Origin: Bog-532 sp963830385
GTDB lineage: Bacteria > Actinomycetota > Actinomycetes > Streptosporangiales > Streptosporangiaceae
DNA length: 64,000 bases
Assembly (NCBI GenBank): GCA_963830385.1
Contig: CAWHMD010000004.1
Coordinates: forward strand, 248,001-312,000
Direction of reading: 5' to 3'
The notes beneath the pieces were generated by a model that worked only from the letters and a program-made list of their open reading frames with translations, ran no database searches and was not told the DNA's origin. This document shows positions 1 to 8,488 of the stretch, one piece after another. The position numbers and the translations under genes are program-made. Position 1 is the first letter of the stretch, and each line of letters begins with the position of its first letter.

Positions 1-731
1 CCGTCCACCACGTAACTGGCCCCGGTCACGTATGAGGCTTGCGCCGAGGCGAGGAAAGCGATGACGGCCGCGATCTCGCGGGCGTCACCGGGGCGGCCGA
101 GCGGCACCCCCGGACGGGCGGTGGTGTGCGGATCTTCGTCCTCCTGGCCGGTCATCGGGGTGGCGATCTCGCCCGGAGCCACGGTGTTGGCGGTGATGCC
201 ATACTGCCCGAGCTCCAGGGCCAGTGTCTTGATCAAACCACCGAGCCCGTGCTTGGCGGCGTCGTAGGCGGCCGAGCCGACCCGCGGCTGGTGCTCGTGC
301 ACGCTCGACACCGCGATCAGCCGGCCGCCCTGGCCGCCGGCCACCATCCGCCGCCCGGCGCGCTGGATGCAGGCGAACGCCCCGTCCAGGTCGGTGGCCA
401 CCACGTGCCGCCACTCGTGCAGCGGCATCTCCAGCGCCAGCCGGGCTGACCCGGTCCCGGCGTTGTTGACAAACACGTCCACGCCGCCGAGCCGGCTGGC
501 CAGCTCGTCGATCACATCGCCGCACCAGTCCAGGTCAGCGGTGTCCAGGTGCGTCACCTCGGCATTGACCCCGGCCATGCGCACCTCGCTGGCGGTGTCC
601 TCGGCTCCGGCCTCGTCGGAGTGCCAGGTGATACCGATGTTCATCCCGGCTTCGGCCAGGGCCACCGCGGTGGCCCGCCCGATCCCGGAGTCCGATGCGG
701 TGACGATGGCGTGGCGCGGCTGAAAGGTCAT
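1..731 (-). CDS. SDR family oxidoreductase, C-terminus cut by window edge
   Basis: This is a short-chain dehydrogenase/reductase whose last residues lie outside the window. The translation starts MTFQPRHAIVTAS at an ATG on the minus strand at 731. It carries a variant cofactor loop, ASDSGIGRA near residues 12-20, in place of the classical TGxxxGIG, then NNAG near residue 89 and a catalytic S-Y-K set (ISVSS, then YDAAK). Such enzymes reduce or oxidise alcohols and ketones with NAD(P)H in the cytosol; the substrate cannot be told. The C-terminal SYVVDG stretch is reached at the edge, so only a few residues should be missing. The gene reads out of the window with no close partner. Confidence 0.88.
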   Translation of the reverse strand, partial: MTFQPRHAIVTASDSGIGRATAVALAEAGMNIGITWHSDEAGAEDTASEVRMAGVNAEVTHLDTADLDWCGDVIDELASRLGGVDVFVNNAGTGSARLALEMPLHEWRHVVATDLDGAFACIQRAGRRMVAGGQGGRLIAVSSVHEHQPRVGSAAYDAAKHGLGGLIKTLALELGQYGITANTVAPGEIATPMTGQEDEDPHTTARPGVPLGRPGDAREIAAVIAFLASAQASYVTGASYVVD

Positions 732-895
732 GGGCCGGGACTTCCCACCGACCGCCGCCCCACACCTCCGGCGCGCTGCCGCTTCACATCGCTGGCGCCG
801 GGCCGGTCAGGTGGTGCCCCGCATCGCGCCCCGGGTGTACGCCCGTCGCGCCTCTCGGTACACGGGACGCCGCGCCCCTGAGGAGGGCCCCGGGG

Positions 896-2710
896 TCAGG
901 CGGCCAGTTCGGCGTAGCGGCCCTGGCCGGCCAGCAGGCTGGCGTGGGTGCCCGCTTCGACGATGTGACCGTGGTCGAGGACGACGATCTGGTCGGCGTT
1001 GCGGACGGTGGACAGGCGGTGCGCGATGGTGATCGTGGTGCGGCCCTCGGCCAGGGCGTCGAACGCCTGCTGGACGGCGCGCTCGGTCTCGGTGTCGAGG
1101 GCGCTGGTCGCCTCGTCCAGGACCAGGATGCGCGGGTTGCGCAGCAGGGTCCGGGCGATCGCGATGCGCTGCTTCTCGCCGCCGGAGAACCGGTGGCCAC
1201 GAGAGCCGACCATGGTGTCGTACCCGTCCGGCAGGCTGACGATGAGGTCGTGGATCTGGGCCGCGCGGGCGGCTTCCTCGATCTCGGCGTCGGTCGCGGC
1301 TGGCTTGGCGTAGCGCAGGTTCTCGCGCACGGTGGTGTGCAGCAGGTACGTCTCCTGGCTGACCACGCCGACGACGGCGGCCAGGTCGGCCAGCCGCAGG
1401 TCACGCACGTCGATGCCGTCGATCTGGATGGAGCCGCTGCTGGGGTCGTACAGCCGGGCCATCAGGGACCCGAGGGTGGTCTTGCCCGAGCCGGTCTCGC
1501 CGACCAGGGCGAGCGTGCTGCCCGCGGGGACGTCGAGGCTGACGTCGGCCAGCGCCGGGCGGTCGGCCCCGGGATAGGCGAAGCTGACGTTCTCAAAGCG
1601 GACGTGGCCAGCGACCCGGACGGGGTCGATGTCGACCGGGTGGGCCGGTTCGTCGACGTCCACCGGCAGGTCCAGGTACTCGAAGATCCGCGCGAACAGC
1701 GCCAGCGAGCTGATCACCGAGACGCTGGTGCTGAGCAGGCCGGTGATCGGCCGGAACAGCGTGTTCTGCAGGGTGGTGAAGGCGATCAGGGTGCCGATGC
1801 TGATCGCGCCCGCGGTGGCGGGCAGGCCCGCGGCCAGGTAGATGATCGCGGGAACCGCCGCGAAGATGATGCTCAGCGAGGCCATCCGCCAGCGGCCGGC
1901 CAGCTGGGAGCGCAGCTCGAGGTCGACGAGGCGAGCCGAGGAGTCGCTGAACCGCCGGACCAGGGCCGGGCTGGTGCCCATCGTCTTGGCCAGCTGCACG
2001 CCGTTGATCGACAGGCTTTCCTCAATGGTGACGTTGAGGTCGGCCAGCTCGCGCTGCTGCTCGGAGGTGATGGCGCGGCGCATCTTGGCCACCTTGCGGG
2101 TGAAATAGATGGCCGGCGGCATGATCACCAGCGAGATCAGCGACAGCCGCCAGGACAGCGCGACCATCGCGACCGCGGTGGCGACGGCGGTGGTGAGGTT
2201 GGAGGCGATGGAGGTCGCGGTCGAGGTGACGACCGCTTCCATGCCGCCGATGTCGTTCTGGATGCGGGACTGCACCTCGCCGGTGCGGGTCCGGGTGAAG
2301 AACGCGATCGACTGGCGCTGCAGGTGGCTGAACACCCGGGTACGAAGGTCATGCATGACCTCTTGCCCGACGCGGGTGCTGATCCAGGTCTGCACGACCC
2401 CGAATCCCGAGGTGATCGCGGCGACCGCGACCATGCCGATGACCAGCCAGGCGAGCAGCTGAAGGTTCTTGTGCGGCAGCGCGTTGTCGATGATCGCGCG
2501 CAGCAGGAACGGGGAGGCCAGGCCGACCAGCGAGGACGCCACGATGATGGCGGTGACCACGGCCAGCGGCCAGCGGTAGGGGATGAAGAGGCGGCCGATG
2601 CGGCGCAGGGACACGTTGTGGGCCTGGGCCTTCTCGGCGGCGGTGACGGTCCGGGAGCCGCCACGGCGGCCCGGGGTGCTGCTGTCTCGATTCGTTGGGG
2701 GTGTCGCCAA
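896..2710 (-). CDS. ABC exporter, fused membrane and ATPase domains (half-transporter)
   Basis: A 604-residue type IV ABC exporter half-transporter. An N-terminal six-helix membrane domain (about residues 40-330) is followed by a nucleotide-binding domain with Walker A GETGSGKTT near residue 395, a Q-loop (VVSQETYLLH), the signature FSGGEKQR (SGGEK instead of LSGGQ), Walker B ILVLDEATSALD and an H-loop IAHRLS. The family works as dimers that export drugs, lipids or peptides across the inner membrane. The start is a TTG at 2710; no stronger upstream start is in frame. It diverges from a MarR regulator over a short gap containing a palindrome, so MarR control of export is likely. The substrate is unknown. 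Confidence 0.93.
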   Translation of the reverse strand: MATPPTNRDSSTPGRRGGSRTVTAAEKAQAHNVSLRRIGRLFIPYRWPLAVVTAIIVASSLVGLASPFLLRAIIDNALPHKNLQLLAWLVIGMVAVAAITSGFGVVQTWISTRVGQEVMHDLRTRVFSHLQRQSIAFFTRTRTGEVQSRIQNDIGGMEAVVTSTATSIASNLTTAVATAVAMVALSWRLSLISLVIMPPAIYFTRKVAKMRRAITSEQQRELADLNVTIEESLSINGVQLAKTMGTSPALVRRFSDSSARLVDLELRSQLAGRWRMASLSIIFAAVPAIIYLAAGLPATAGAISIGTLIAFTTLQNTLFRPITGLLSTSVSVISSLALFARIFEYLDLPVDVDEPAHPVDIDPVRVAGHVRFENVSFAYPGADRPALADVSLDVPAGSTLALVGETGSGKTTLGSLMARLYDPSSGSIQIDGIDVRDLRLADLAAVVGVVSQETYLLHTTVRENLRYAKPAATDAEIEEAARAAQIHDLIVSLPDGYDTMVGSRGHRFSGGEKQRIAIARTLLRNPRILVLDEATSALDTETERAVQQAFDALAEGRTTITIAHRLSTVRNADQIVVLDHGHIVEAGTHASLLAGQGRYAELAA

Positions 2711-2743
2711 GTGATTCTCGATTCTGTCGGGGAGCTGAATTAC

Positions 2744-2756
2744 TGAGGTAACCTCA
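2744..2756. promoter_or_regulatory. Probable MarR operator
   Basis: The 13-base TGAGGTAACCTCA is a perfect inverted repeat (6-bp arms, 1-base centre) in the 85-bp gap between the divergent exporter and MarR genes. A further TGAGGC half-site follows at 2760-2765. Position and symmetry fit an autoregulated MarR site; this is inferred, not shown. Confidence 0.55.
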
Positions 2757-2795
2757 ATATGAGGCTACAACACTAGGAGGCGGTACGCTATTCCA

Positions 2796-3218
2796 GTGAC
2801 CCAGGATCTGCCGGACGAGTCGCTGACCGACGCCTTCTGGTCGGTGGCCCGGCGGTTGCGCGAGACGTCGCAGGAGACGCTGGCCCCGTGGGACATCACC
2901 CCGGCCCACCTGCGGGCCTTGCGCGTGCTCAAACGGCACGGGACGATGCGCCTGTCGGAGCTCTCGGATTACCTGCACATCGCGCCCCGTTCGGCCACCG
3001 AGGTCGTGGACGCGCTGGAGTCCCGTGGGCTGGTGCAGCGCCGGCCCGATCCCGGCGACCGGCGGGCCACGCTGGCCGAGCTGACCGATCACGGCGCCGA
3101 GGTCCTCGACGCCATCCGGGTCGCGGCCCGGGGCACGGAGGCCAAACGGGTCTTCGGGCGGCTGAGCCCGGCCGACCACGCCGAGCTGGCCCGCATTCTG
3201 CGGCAGCTGCGCGAGTAA
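2796..3218 (+). CDS. MarR family transcriptional regulator
   Basis: A 140-residue winged-helix regulator. The helix-turn-helix and wing are visible as MRLSELSDYLHIAPRSATEVVDALESRG followed by the DRR-type wing (PGDRRATLAEL), which is diagnostic of MarR proteins. These are dimeric repressors that release DNA on binding small phenolic or other ligands. The GTG start at 2796 lies 15 nt after an AGGAGG, a rather long spacing; I see no better in-frame start. Divergent from the ABC exporter, it most likely represses it and itself through the palindrome between them. Confidence 0.92.
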   Translation: MTQDLPDESLTDAFWSVARRLRETSQETLAPWDITPAHLRALRVLKRHGTMRLSELSDYLHIAPRSATEVVDALESRGLVQRRPDPGDRRATLAELTDHGAEVLDAIRVAARGTEAKRVFGRLSPADHAELARILRQLRE

Positions 3219-3231
3219 GCCGCCAGCGGCC

Positions 3232-3777
3232 GGCGCGATCGGCTCGCCGCAACTGCTGATGCTGTCCGGGATCGGCCCGGCCGGGGCGCTGCGCGCGCTC
3301 GGCCTCGACGTGGTGGCCGACATCGCCGGGGTCGGCAGAACCTGCAGGACCACCCGGTGGTGATGATCACCTACCGGGCGCCCCGGGCCGCTGCCGCCCA
3401 GCCGCTACAACCACGGTGAGCTGTACGCCGCTGTCCGCACCGAACTGGCGGCCGGGTACCCCGACCTGCAACTGTTCCCGATCCTGCTGCCGCTGGCGGC
3501 GGCGGGGTTCGACCCGCCCGCGGCCGGCTGCAACCTGGTGGCGGCGGTCGTCGCCCCCAGCAGCCGGGGCTCGCTACGGCTGGCCTCACCGGCCCCGGAC
3601 GCGGCCCCGCTGATCGATCCGGGCTTCCTGGCCGACGCCCGGGACACCGACCGGCTGGAGACCGGCCTGCGGGTGGCCGACGCCTCGACCATGCCGGTCA
3701 TCACCAACGCCCACCCCAACGCCACCGTCCTGGCCATCGCCGAGCGCGCCGCCGATCTGCTGCTCAGCGCGGGGTGA
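3232..3777 (+). pseudogene. GMC oxidoreductase remnant (C-terminal half, frameshifted)
   Basis: A remnant of a glucose-methanol-choline family FAD oxidoreductase. The readable pieces are GAIGSPQLLMLSGIGPAGAL (frame of 3232), then NLQDHPVV in a shifted frame from 3339, then from about 3388 back in the first frame through to the family's C-terminal signature VADASTMPVITNAHPNATVLAIAERAADLL, ending at 3777. The whole N-terminal FAD-binding half is missing. The distance from NLQDHP to the stop, about 146 codons, is roughly 100 short of what I expect for the family, so an internal deletion is likely as well. The tail overlaps the end of the convergent VOC gene by 14 nt. It is almost certainly non-functional. 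Confidence 0.85.
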
Positions 3778-4507
3778 GGACGCAGAACTCGTTGCCTTCG
3801 GGGTCGGCCAGCACGGTCCAGTTCACGTCGGGGCCCTGGCCGACGTCGGCCAGGGTGGCGCCGTCGCTGTGCAGCCGGGCCACCTCCTCCGCGACCTCGT
3901 CGCCCAGATACGGCGCCACATCGGGGTGCCAGCGGTTCTTGACCGTCTTGGCGCCGTCGCCGCGCACCAGCTCCAGGTAGGGGCCGATCCCGCCCGGTGC
4001 GCGCAGCCCGGCGATGCCCTTTCCGGTTCGCGCGACCGGCCAGCCGGCCGCCTCGGTCCAGAACCGGGCCAGCCGCTTCGGGTGGGCGCAGTCGGTGACG
4101 ATGGCCGCTACCGGCCCGGTGTCCATGTAGAGCTCGCGCGGCTCCAGCACGCAGAACTCGTTGCCTTCGGGGTCGGCCAGCACGGTCCAGGGCACGTCGG
4201 GGCCCTGCCCGACGTCGGCCGGGGTCGCGCCCAGGTCACGCAGCCGCGCCACCAGCTTCGCCTGGTTTTTAGCGGACGTGCTGGCCAGGTCCAGGTGCAC
4301 CCGGTTCTTACCCTGCTTGGGCTCGGACACCGGCACGAACACCAGCGGCAACGCGGACGGGTCGGGGTAGCTGTACCCCTCCGGCCAGACGTCGACCTCG
4401 TCGTCGGCCACATCGCCGACGATCCAGCCCAGCGCGTCGGCCCAGAACTGGGCCAGCCGAGCCGGATCGCGGGCGTCCGCGACCACGTGAACAAGGCGAG
4501 TCGCCAT
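3764..4507 (-). CDS. Tandem VOC (glyoxalase-fold) protein
   Basis: A 247-residue protein made of two vicinal-oxygen-chelate modules in tandem, about residues 1-125 and 130-247. Both modules end with nearly the same segment (DVGQGPDVxWTVLADPEGNEFCVL), showing internal duplication. VOC proteins bind metal or small ligands and include glyoxalases, dioxygenases and antibiotic-binding proteins; two-module forms fold into one pseudo-dimer. The closing PEGNEFCVL motif is typical of actinobacterial glyoxalase-like proteins with no assigned reaction. ATG start at 4507. The 3' end overlaps the GMC remnant. Confidence 0.88.
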   Translation of the reverse strand: MATRLVHVVADARDPARLAQFWADALGWIVGDVADDEVDVWPEGYSYPDPSALPLVFVPVSEPKQGKNRVHLDLASTSAKNQAKLVARLRDLGATPADVGQGPDVPWTVLADPEGNEFCVLEPRELYMDTGPVAAIVTDCAHPKRLARFWTEAAGWPVARTGKGIAGLRAPGGIGPYLELVRGDGAKTVKNRWHPDVAPYLGDEVAEEVARLHSDGATLADVGQGPDVNWTVLADPEGNEFCVLTPR

Positions 4508-4606
4508 CAGCTGTACCCCCGGAACGGCGCTGAGTCGGCCAGCATACGCTCGCTCTCACCGGGCTCGCCACGACCCCGAGCCGGTGAGACGGGCGGTGAG
4601 GTAACA

Positions 4607-5023
4607 GTGAGCTTCGAAGTCGAGGTCAGGAACGTCGACGGCGCGGTCACCGCGGTGGGCGCGGCCGGCCCGTTCACGCTGGTGGTGGACAGCCCGGCCG
4701 AGGCGGGAGGCGGCGGCCGCGGCTTCAACGGCGGTCAGCTGCTGCACCTGGCGGTGGCGGGCTGCGTCTCCAACGACCTTTTCCGCGAAGCGGCCAAACG
4801 GGGGATCACGCTGACCCGGGTGGCGGTCACCGTGGACGGCGACTACGGCGGCCAGCCCGCGACCTCCACCGGCATCTCCTACTCGGTCGAGCTCACCGGC
4901 CAGGCCCCCGAATCCGACCTGGCCGCGCTGGTGAACCACGTCGACGTGATCGCCGAGATCCCCAACTCGCTGCGCCAGGGCACCCCGGTGACCCTGGACC
5001 GGGTGCACGTCGCCAGCGCCTGA
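4607..5023 (+). CDS. OsmC family protein
   Basis: A 138-residue OsmC/Ohr-type protein, with the typical GGxxFNGGQLLHLAVAGCVSNDLFREAAKRG helix carrying the first cysteine, then the VDGDYGG segment. The second conserved cysteine of peroxidase members is absent: the corresponding stretch reads IAEIPNSLRQGTPV. Peroxidatic OsmC/Ohr enzymes use two cysteines to reduce organic hydroperoxides, so this single-cysteine member may have another role or resolve with an outside thiol. GTG start at 4607 preceded by GGTGAGG at about 4595. The next gene, an LLM oxidoreductase, begins 37 nt downstream on the same strand. Confidence 0.87.
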   Translation: MSFEVEVRNVDGAVTAVGAAGPFTLVVDSPAEAGGGGRGFNGGQLLHLAVAGCVSNDLFREAAKRGITLTRVAVTVDGDYGGQPATSTGISYSVELTGQAPESDLAALVNHVDVIAEIPNSLRQGTPVTLDRVHVASA

Positions 5024-5060
5024 GGGGAATCCTCCCGCCGCCGTCGCTGCTGTCACCAGT

Positions 5061-6101
5061 GTGAAGAAGATCGGATTCCTGTCGTTCGGGCACTGGCGGG
5101 CGGCGCCGGGGTCACAGACCCGCTCCGCGGCGGACGCGCTGCTGCAGACGATCGAGCTGGCCCAGGCGGCCGAGGAGCTCGGCCTGGACGGGGCGTTCGT
5201 CCGCGTGCACCACTTCGAGCGGCAGCTGGCCTCACCGTTCCCGCTGCTGTCGGCCATCGGCGCCCGCACCAGCCGGATCGAGATCGGCACGGCGGTGATC
5301 GACATGCGCTACGAGAATCCGCTCTACATGGCCGAGGAAGCGGCGGCGGCCGACCTGATCAGCGGTGGCCGCCTCCAGCTGGGCGTGAGCCGGGGCTCAC
5401 CGGAGACCGTGCTGCGCGGCGCCGAGGCCTTCGGTTACCTGCCGCCCGAGGGTGAAACCGACGCCGACCTGGCCCGGCGCAAGACCGAGCTGTTCCTGGC
5501 CGCGATCAGCGGCGCGTCGGTGGCGCGGACCGACCCGGCCCGCACCGGCATCAGCGGCGGCCTGGCCATCCAGCCGCAGTCAGCCGGCCTGGCCGACCGG
5601 ATCTGGTGGGGGTCCGGCACCCGGGCGACCGCGCAGTGGGCGGCCCGCGCGGGGATGAACCTGCAGAGCTCGACCCTGCTGTCCGAGGACACCGGGGTGC
5701 CGTTCGGCGAACTCCAGGCCGAGCAGATCCGGCTGTACCGGGAGGCCTGGGCCGCCCACGGCCGGGACCGCGAGCCGCGGGTGTCGGTGTCCCGCAGCGT
5801 GCTGCCGATCACCGAGGACATCGACAGAGTTTATTTCGGCGGCCAGGAGCAGGATCAAGACGACCAGATCGGGCTGCTGGACGGCGTGCGCTCCCGCTTC
5901 GGCCGCACCTACGCCGGTGAGCCCGATCAGATCGCCGCCGAACTGGCCGCCGACGAAGCCGTGCAGGCCGCCGACACGGTGCTGTTCACCGTGCCCAACC
6001 AGCTCGGAGTGGCCTACAACGCGCGGATCCTGGGCACGATCGCCCGCGACATTGCTCCCGCGATCGGCTGGTCACCCGCCAGCGCGTCGGCCGCCCTTTA
6101 A
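5061..6101 (+). CDS. LLM class flavin-dependent oxidoreductase
   Basis: A 346-residue bacterial-luciferase-like TIM-barrel protein. Family features are the N-terminal strand (KIGFLSFGHW), the EELGLDGAFVRVHHFE helix-loop, SRIEIGTAVIDMRYENPLYMAEEAAAADLISGGRLQLGVSRG and a phosphate-binding WWGSGTRATA segment. These enzymes use FMNH2 or F420 to oxidise or reduce small organic molecules; the cofactor cannot be decided from sequence here. GTG start at 5061. Its stop overlaps the stop of the convergent TetR gene by 4 nt. It sits just behind the OsmC gene and may be co-transcribed with it. Confidence 0.9.
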   Translation: MKKIGFLSFGHWRAAPGSQTRSAADALLQTIELAQAAEELGLDGAFVRVHHFERQLASPFPLLSAIGARTSRIEIGTAVIDMRYENPLYMAEEAAAADLISGGRLQLGVSRGSPETVLRGAEAFGYLPPEGETDADLARRKTELFLAAISGASVARTDPARTGISGGLAIQPQSAGLADRIWWGSGTRATAQWAARAGMNLQSSTLLSEDTGVPFGELQAEQIRLYREAWAAHGRDREPRVSVSRSVLPITEDIDRVYFGGQEQDQDDQIGLLDGVRSRFGRTYAGEPDQIAAELAADEAVQAADTVLFTVPNQLGVAYNARILGTIARDIAPAIGWSPASASAAL

Positions 6102-6745
6102 AAACCAGAAAAGGTTCCCTCCCCCTCGGCCGCCACTCGGATCAAGGCCATCGCGGTGCCGACGGTGGCCCTCTGGGCCTGGGTGGGGTCGAGGCCGCGG
6201 ATGTCGGTCAGCACGATGAACCCCTCCCAGCCGCACACCATGGCCAGCGCGGACACCAGCGCCTCGAACCGGTCCGGGGTCAGCGTTTCCCGCCAGGGCG
6301 CCAGCACCGCCTCGATCCACTGCACCCGCCGGTAACCGCGCTTGGGGCCGGTGTCGGCGGGCGGGAGGTCGACGGTGAGCTTGATCAGCTTCCGCCCGAG
6401 CGGCAGCGTGTCGGCGGTCGACCGGCAGATCGCCCCGAGGATGCGCTCGGCCCGGACCAGCGGGTCCAGGGTGCCCTGGCCGCCCTGGCGGCCCGACTCG
6501 GCGTCGGCGGCCGCGATCTCCGCGTCAACGTCGCTGCTCAGCGCGCCCAGGCTGGCGTCCAGGAGCAGCTGGTCGAGCGACGCGAAGTACGTATAGATCG
6601 TGCGCCGGGACACGTCCGCGGCGGCCGCGATGTCGGCGACCGACGGGTCCGCTCCCGTGCTGATCAGCTGGGCGGTGGCGGTCACGATCGCCTTGCGGGT
6701 GCGACGCCGCTGGGCGGCCCGGCCTGGCTCCGGGCCGGGGGTCAC
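6098..6745 (-). CDS. TetR/AcrR family regulator
   Basis: A 215-residue TetR repressor. The N-terminal HTH is clear (ATAQLISTGADPSVADIAAAADVSRRTIYTYFASLDQLLLDA). The remainder is a helical ligand-binding domain with no recognisable ligand class. GTG start at 6745. It diverges from a broken monooxygenase gene over about 120 bp holding two overlapping palindromes, the expected operator. It probably represses itself and that neighbour. Confidence 0.92.
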   Translation of the reverse strand: MTPGPEPGRAAQRRRTRKAIVTATAQLISTGADPSVADIAAAADVSRRTIYTYFASLDQLLLDASLGALSSDVDAEIAAADAESGRQGGQGTLDPLVRAERILGAICRSTADTLPLGRKLIKLTVDLPPADTGPKRGYRRVQWIEAVLAPWRETLTPDRFEALVSALAMVCGWEGFIVLTDIRGLDPTQAQRATVGTAMALIRVAAEGEGTFSGF

Positions 6746-6804
6746 CGCGCCGCCTCTGCGTGCGGGCTTGACAGGAACACTGGCATGCAGTCACGATACA
6801 CCCA

Positions 6805-6837
6805 TGCATTAAATGCACGACTGTGCAATAAGAGCAC
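6805..6837. promoter_or_regulatory. Overlapping palindromes, probable TetR operator
   Basis: Two perfect inverted repeats overlap here: TGCATTAAATGCA (6805-6817) and TGCACGACTGTGCA (6814-6827). A GTGC/GCAC pair follows (6823-6837). They lie between the divergent TetR gene and the monooxygenase gene, where an autoregulated TetR operator is expected. The array could hold two dimers. Confidence 0.55.
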
Positions 6838-6866
6838 GGCGGTGCAGAATCGGGAGGGAAATGCTC

Positions 6867-7178
6867 ATGTCCGTCACGCTCATCAACCTGTTCGACGTGC
6901 CCGCCGAGCACGACGCCGAGTTCCGGCAGCGCTGGCAGCAGGTGAACGATTAGATGCGGGCCCAGCCCGGCTACCTGGGCCACACGCTGCACCAGTCGAT
7001 CGCCCCGGACGCGAAGTACCGGTACGTCAACGTGGCCCAGTGGCGGTCCGCCGACGACTTCCGCGCCGCCCACGGCTCGGACTTCCGCGGGCTGGTCTCC
7101 CACCCCGGCTGGGAAAAGTTCCCGTTCAGCCCAGCCCTCTATCAGGTCATCAACCAAGCAGCACCGTCTGCGGCGTGA
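6867..7178 (+). pseudogene. Antibiotic-biosynthesis-monooxygenase-like protein with in-frame amber stop
   Basis: The reading frame from ATG 6867 encodes MSVTLINLFDVPAEHDAEF and stays open except for one TAG at 6951-6953. It then continues in the same frame through MRAQPGYLGHTLHQSIAP to a stop at 7178. The joined product, about 103 residues, looks like a small ferredoxin-fold monooxygenase of the ABM family (RWQQVND-x-MRAQPGYLGHTLHQ). The stop codon sits where I would expect an ordinary residue, probably tyrosine. A GGAGGGAA ribosome-binding site at about 6852 favours 6867 over the ATG at 6861. Either a recent nonsense mutation, a base-call error, or translation restart at the ATG that directly follows the TAG. 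Confidence 0.7.
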
Positions 7179-7480
7179 CGATGAGCCACTGGATCGGCCG
7201 GGGTCACCACCGCTGGGCCGCGCCGGGCCGTGTTGCTGGTGTGGCAGGCATGGCAGCCGTTGTAGCCGGGCAGGCTGGTTGCCGGTCACCCGGACAGGTT
7301 TTTCCGGCAGGGGCTTCGGCAAGGTCGGTGTTTGCGGCGGCAGCGGTAACGGCGGTGCGGGCCGAGCGGCGGGGACCGGGGCGGGAACCGGAGTACGGCA
7401 GATGCTGGCCGGTCACGGGAAAAAAGAGTGTAACGGCCTGTGCTACCGATGCAATGTGGCGGGCCATGAGCGCGGGGGCT
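7179..7480. other. Intergenic stretch, nothing recognised
   Basis: About 300 bases between the broken monooxygenase gene and a convergent hypothetical gene. I see no open frame with a plausible protein, no strong hairpin and no RNA gene. Confidence 0.5.
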
Positions 7481-8050
7481 TCATCGGCGGGGGCGCAGGA
7501 CGGGGGTGATGAGGTCGATGAGGGTGGCGGGTTTGCCCCGGAACGCTGCCCGCCAGTTCAGGCGCCAGTCGAGGGTGGCGTCGTCCGACAGGGTGATGGT
7601 GCCGAGCCAGGGGCGGGTGGGGCTGGTGATGTCGATGCTGGTGGTGGCTTCGAACGATTCCAGGTCTTTGCTGATCCGCAGCGCGACGTTCAGTCCGTGG
7701 TCTTGCAGGGTCCGGCCGACTTGCCCTTTGACGGGCAGGGCGCGGTAGGCCGCCGGGCTGACCGCGATCGGCGGTTCGCTGAGCAGGTAGGCGATGATCG
7801 CTCTCAGGGCGGCCGGGCTCGATCCAGGCCCGGCGGCGGGCTCGTAGTACCAGTGGGCCTGCCCGCTGGAGCTGAGCACTACAAGTGACTTCCCGCTTGT
7901 CACGCCCAGGATGGTGAATTCGCAGGTGTCCCGGCGGCAGAAGACTTCCACTCCCATGCCGGCGGCGGCCAGCCGCCGGGCCAGCGCCTGGGATGGCGTG
8001 CCGTCACCGCTGCTGGATGAGTGCGTGAAGTGTTCTGCTGCCTGGGTCAT
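7481..8050 (-). CDS. Hypothetical protein
   Basis: A 189-residue protein I do not recognise. It lacks a signal peptide and membrane segments. The N-terminal 20 residues are Ser/Thr-rich and polar. The middle (VEVFCRRDTCEFTILGVTSGKSLVVLSSSGQAHWYYEP) looks like antiparallel strands, and the last third has an Asp/Thr-rich strand pattern. It contains two cysteines near residues 38 and 43. ATG start at 8050. The gene stands alone between oppositely oriented neighbours, so context does not suggest a function. Confidence 0.65.
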   Translation of the reverse strand: MTQAAEHFTHSSSSGDGTPSQALARRLAAAGMGVEVFCRRDTCEFTILGVTSGKSLVVLSSSGQAHWYYEPAAGPGSSPAALRAIIAYLLSEPPIAVSPAAYRALPVKGQVGRTLQDHGLNVALRISKDLESFEATTSIDITSPTRPWLGTITLSDDATLDWRLNWRAAFRGKPATLIDLITPVLRPRR

Positions 8051-8131
8051 GCCCTGGCCGCCCGCGTTGCCTTGTCGGCGCCGGCGCGTGCTTCGTTGAC
8101 ACGGCCCTGAGGGGCCTGTCTACTGCGCGCC

Positions 8132-8488
8132 ATGACGAACACAGCAGAAGTTCCGGTTATCACGTTCCCCGTCACCTCCGCGTTCGACCTGCCCGGCATG
8201 AGAGTGGAACGGAGTCTGGGCGTCACGTTCGGCCTGGTCGTGCGTTCCATGGGCTTCAGCAAGGCCGTCACCGGCGGGATATCGTCGCTCCGCCAGGGCG
8301 AGGTCTCGCAGTTCACGGTGGTCCTGGAGGACGCCCGCAGGCACGCGCTGGACCGGATGATCGAGAACGCGAAGCTGCTCGGCGCCAACGCGGTGATCGC
8401 GGTGCGGTTCGACTCCTCAGAGATCGGCAAGGCACGCGCGGAGGTCGTCGCCTACGGCACCGCGGTGGTTGCCGCCCCGTCAGCGTAA
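8132..8488 (+). CDS. YbjQ/UPF0145 family protein
   Basis: A 118-residue protein of the YbjQ (UPF0145, 'heavy-metal-binding domain') family, recognised by GMRVERSLGVTFGLVVRS near the N-terminus, the RRHALDRMIENAKLLGANAVIAVRFDSSEIG helix-strand and the closing VVAYGTAVV. Members form ring-like pentamers; a metal-binding role has been suggested but not settled. Length is normal for the family. ATG start at 8132. No functional partner is next to it. Confidence 0.88.
   Translation: MTNTAEVPVITFPVTSAFDLPGMRVERSLGVTFGLVVRSMGFSKAVTGGISSLRQGEVSQFTVVLEDARRHALDRMIENAKLLGANAVIAVRFDSSEIGKARAEVVAYGTAVVAAPSA

Noticed and set aside
944..2746. 600-codon open frame on the strand opposite the ABC exporter
   Set aside because: It is an antisense shadow of a gene with all ABC motifs; the translation is Gly/Arg/Asp/Ala-rich with no fold pattern.
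8047..8430. Minus-strand gene opposite the YbjQ-like gene
   Set aside because: The plus strand encodes a well-matched YbjQ protein; the opposite frame shows no family features.
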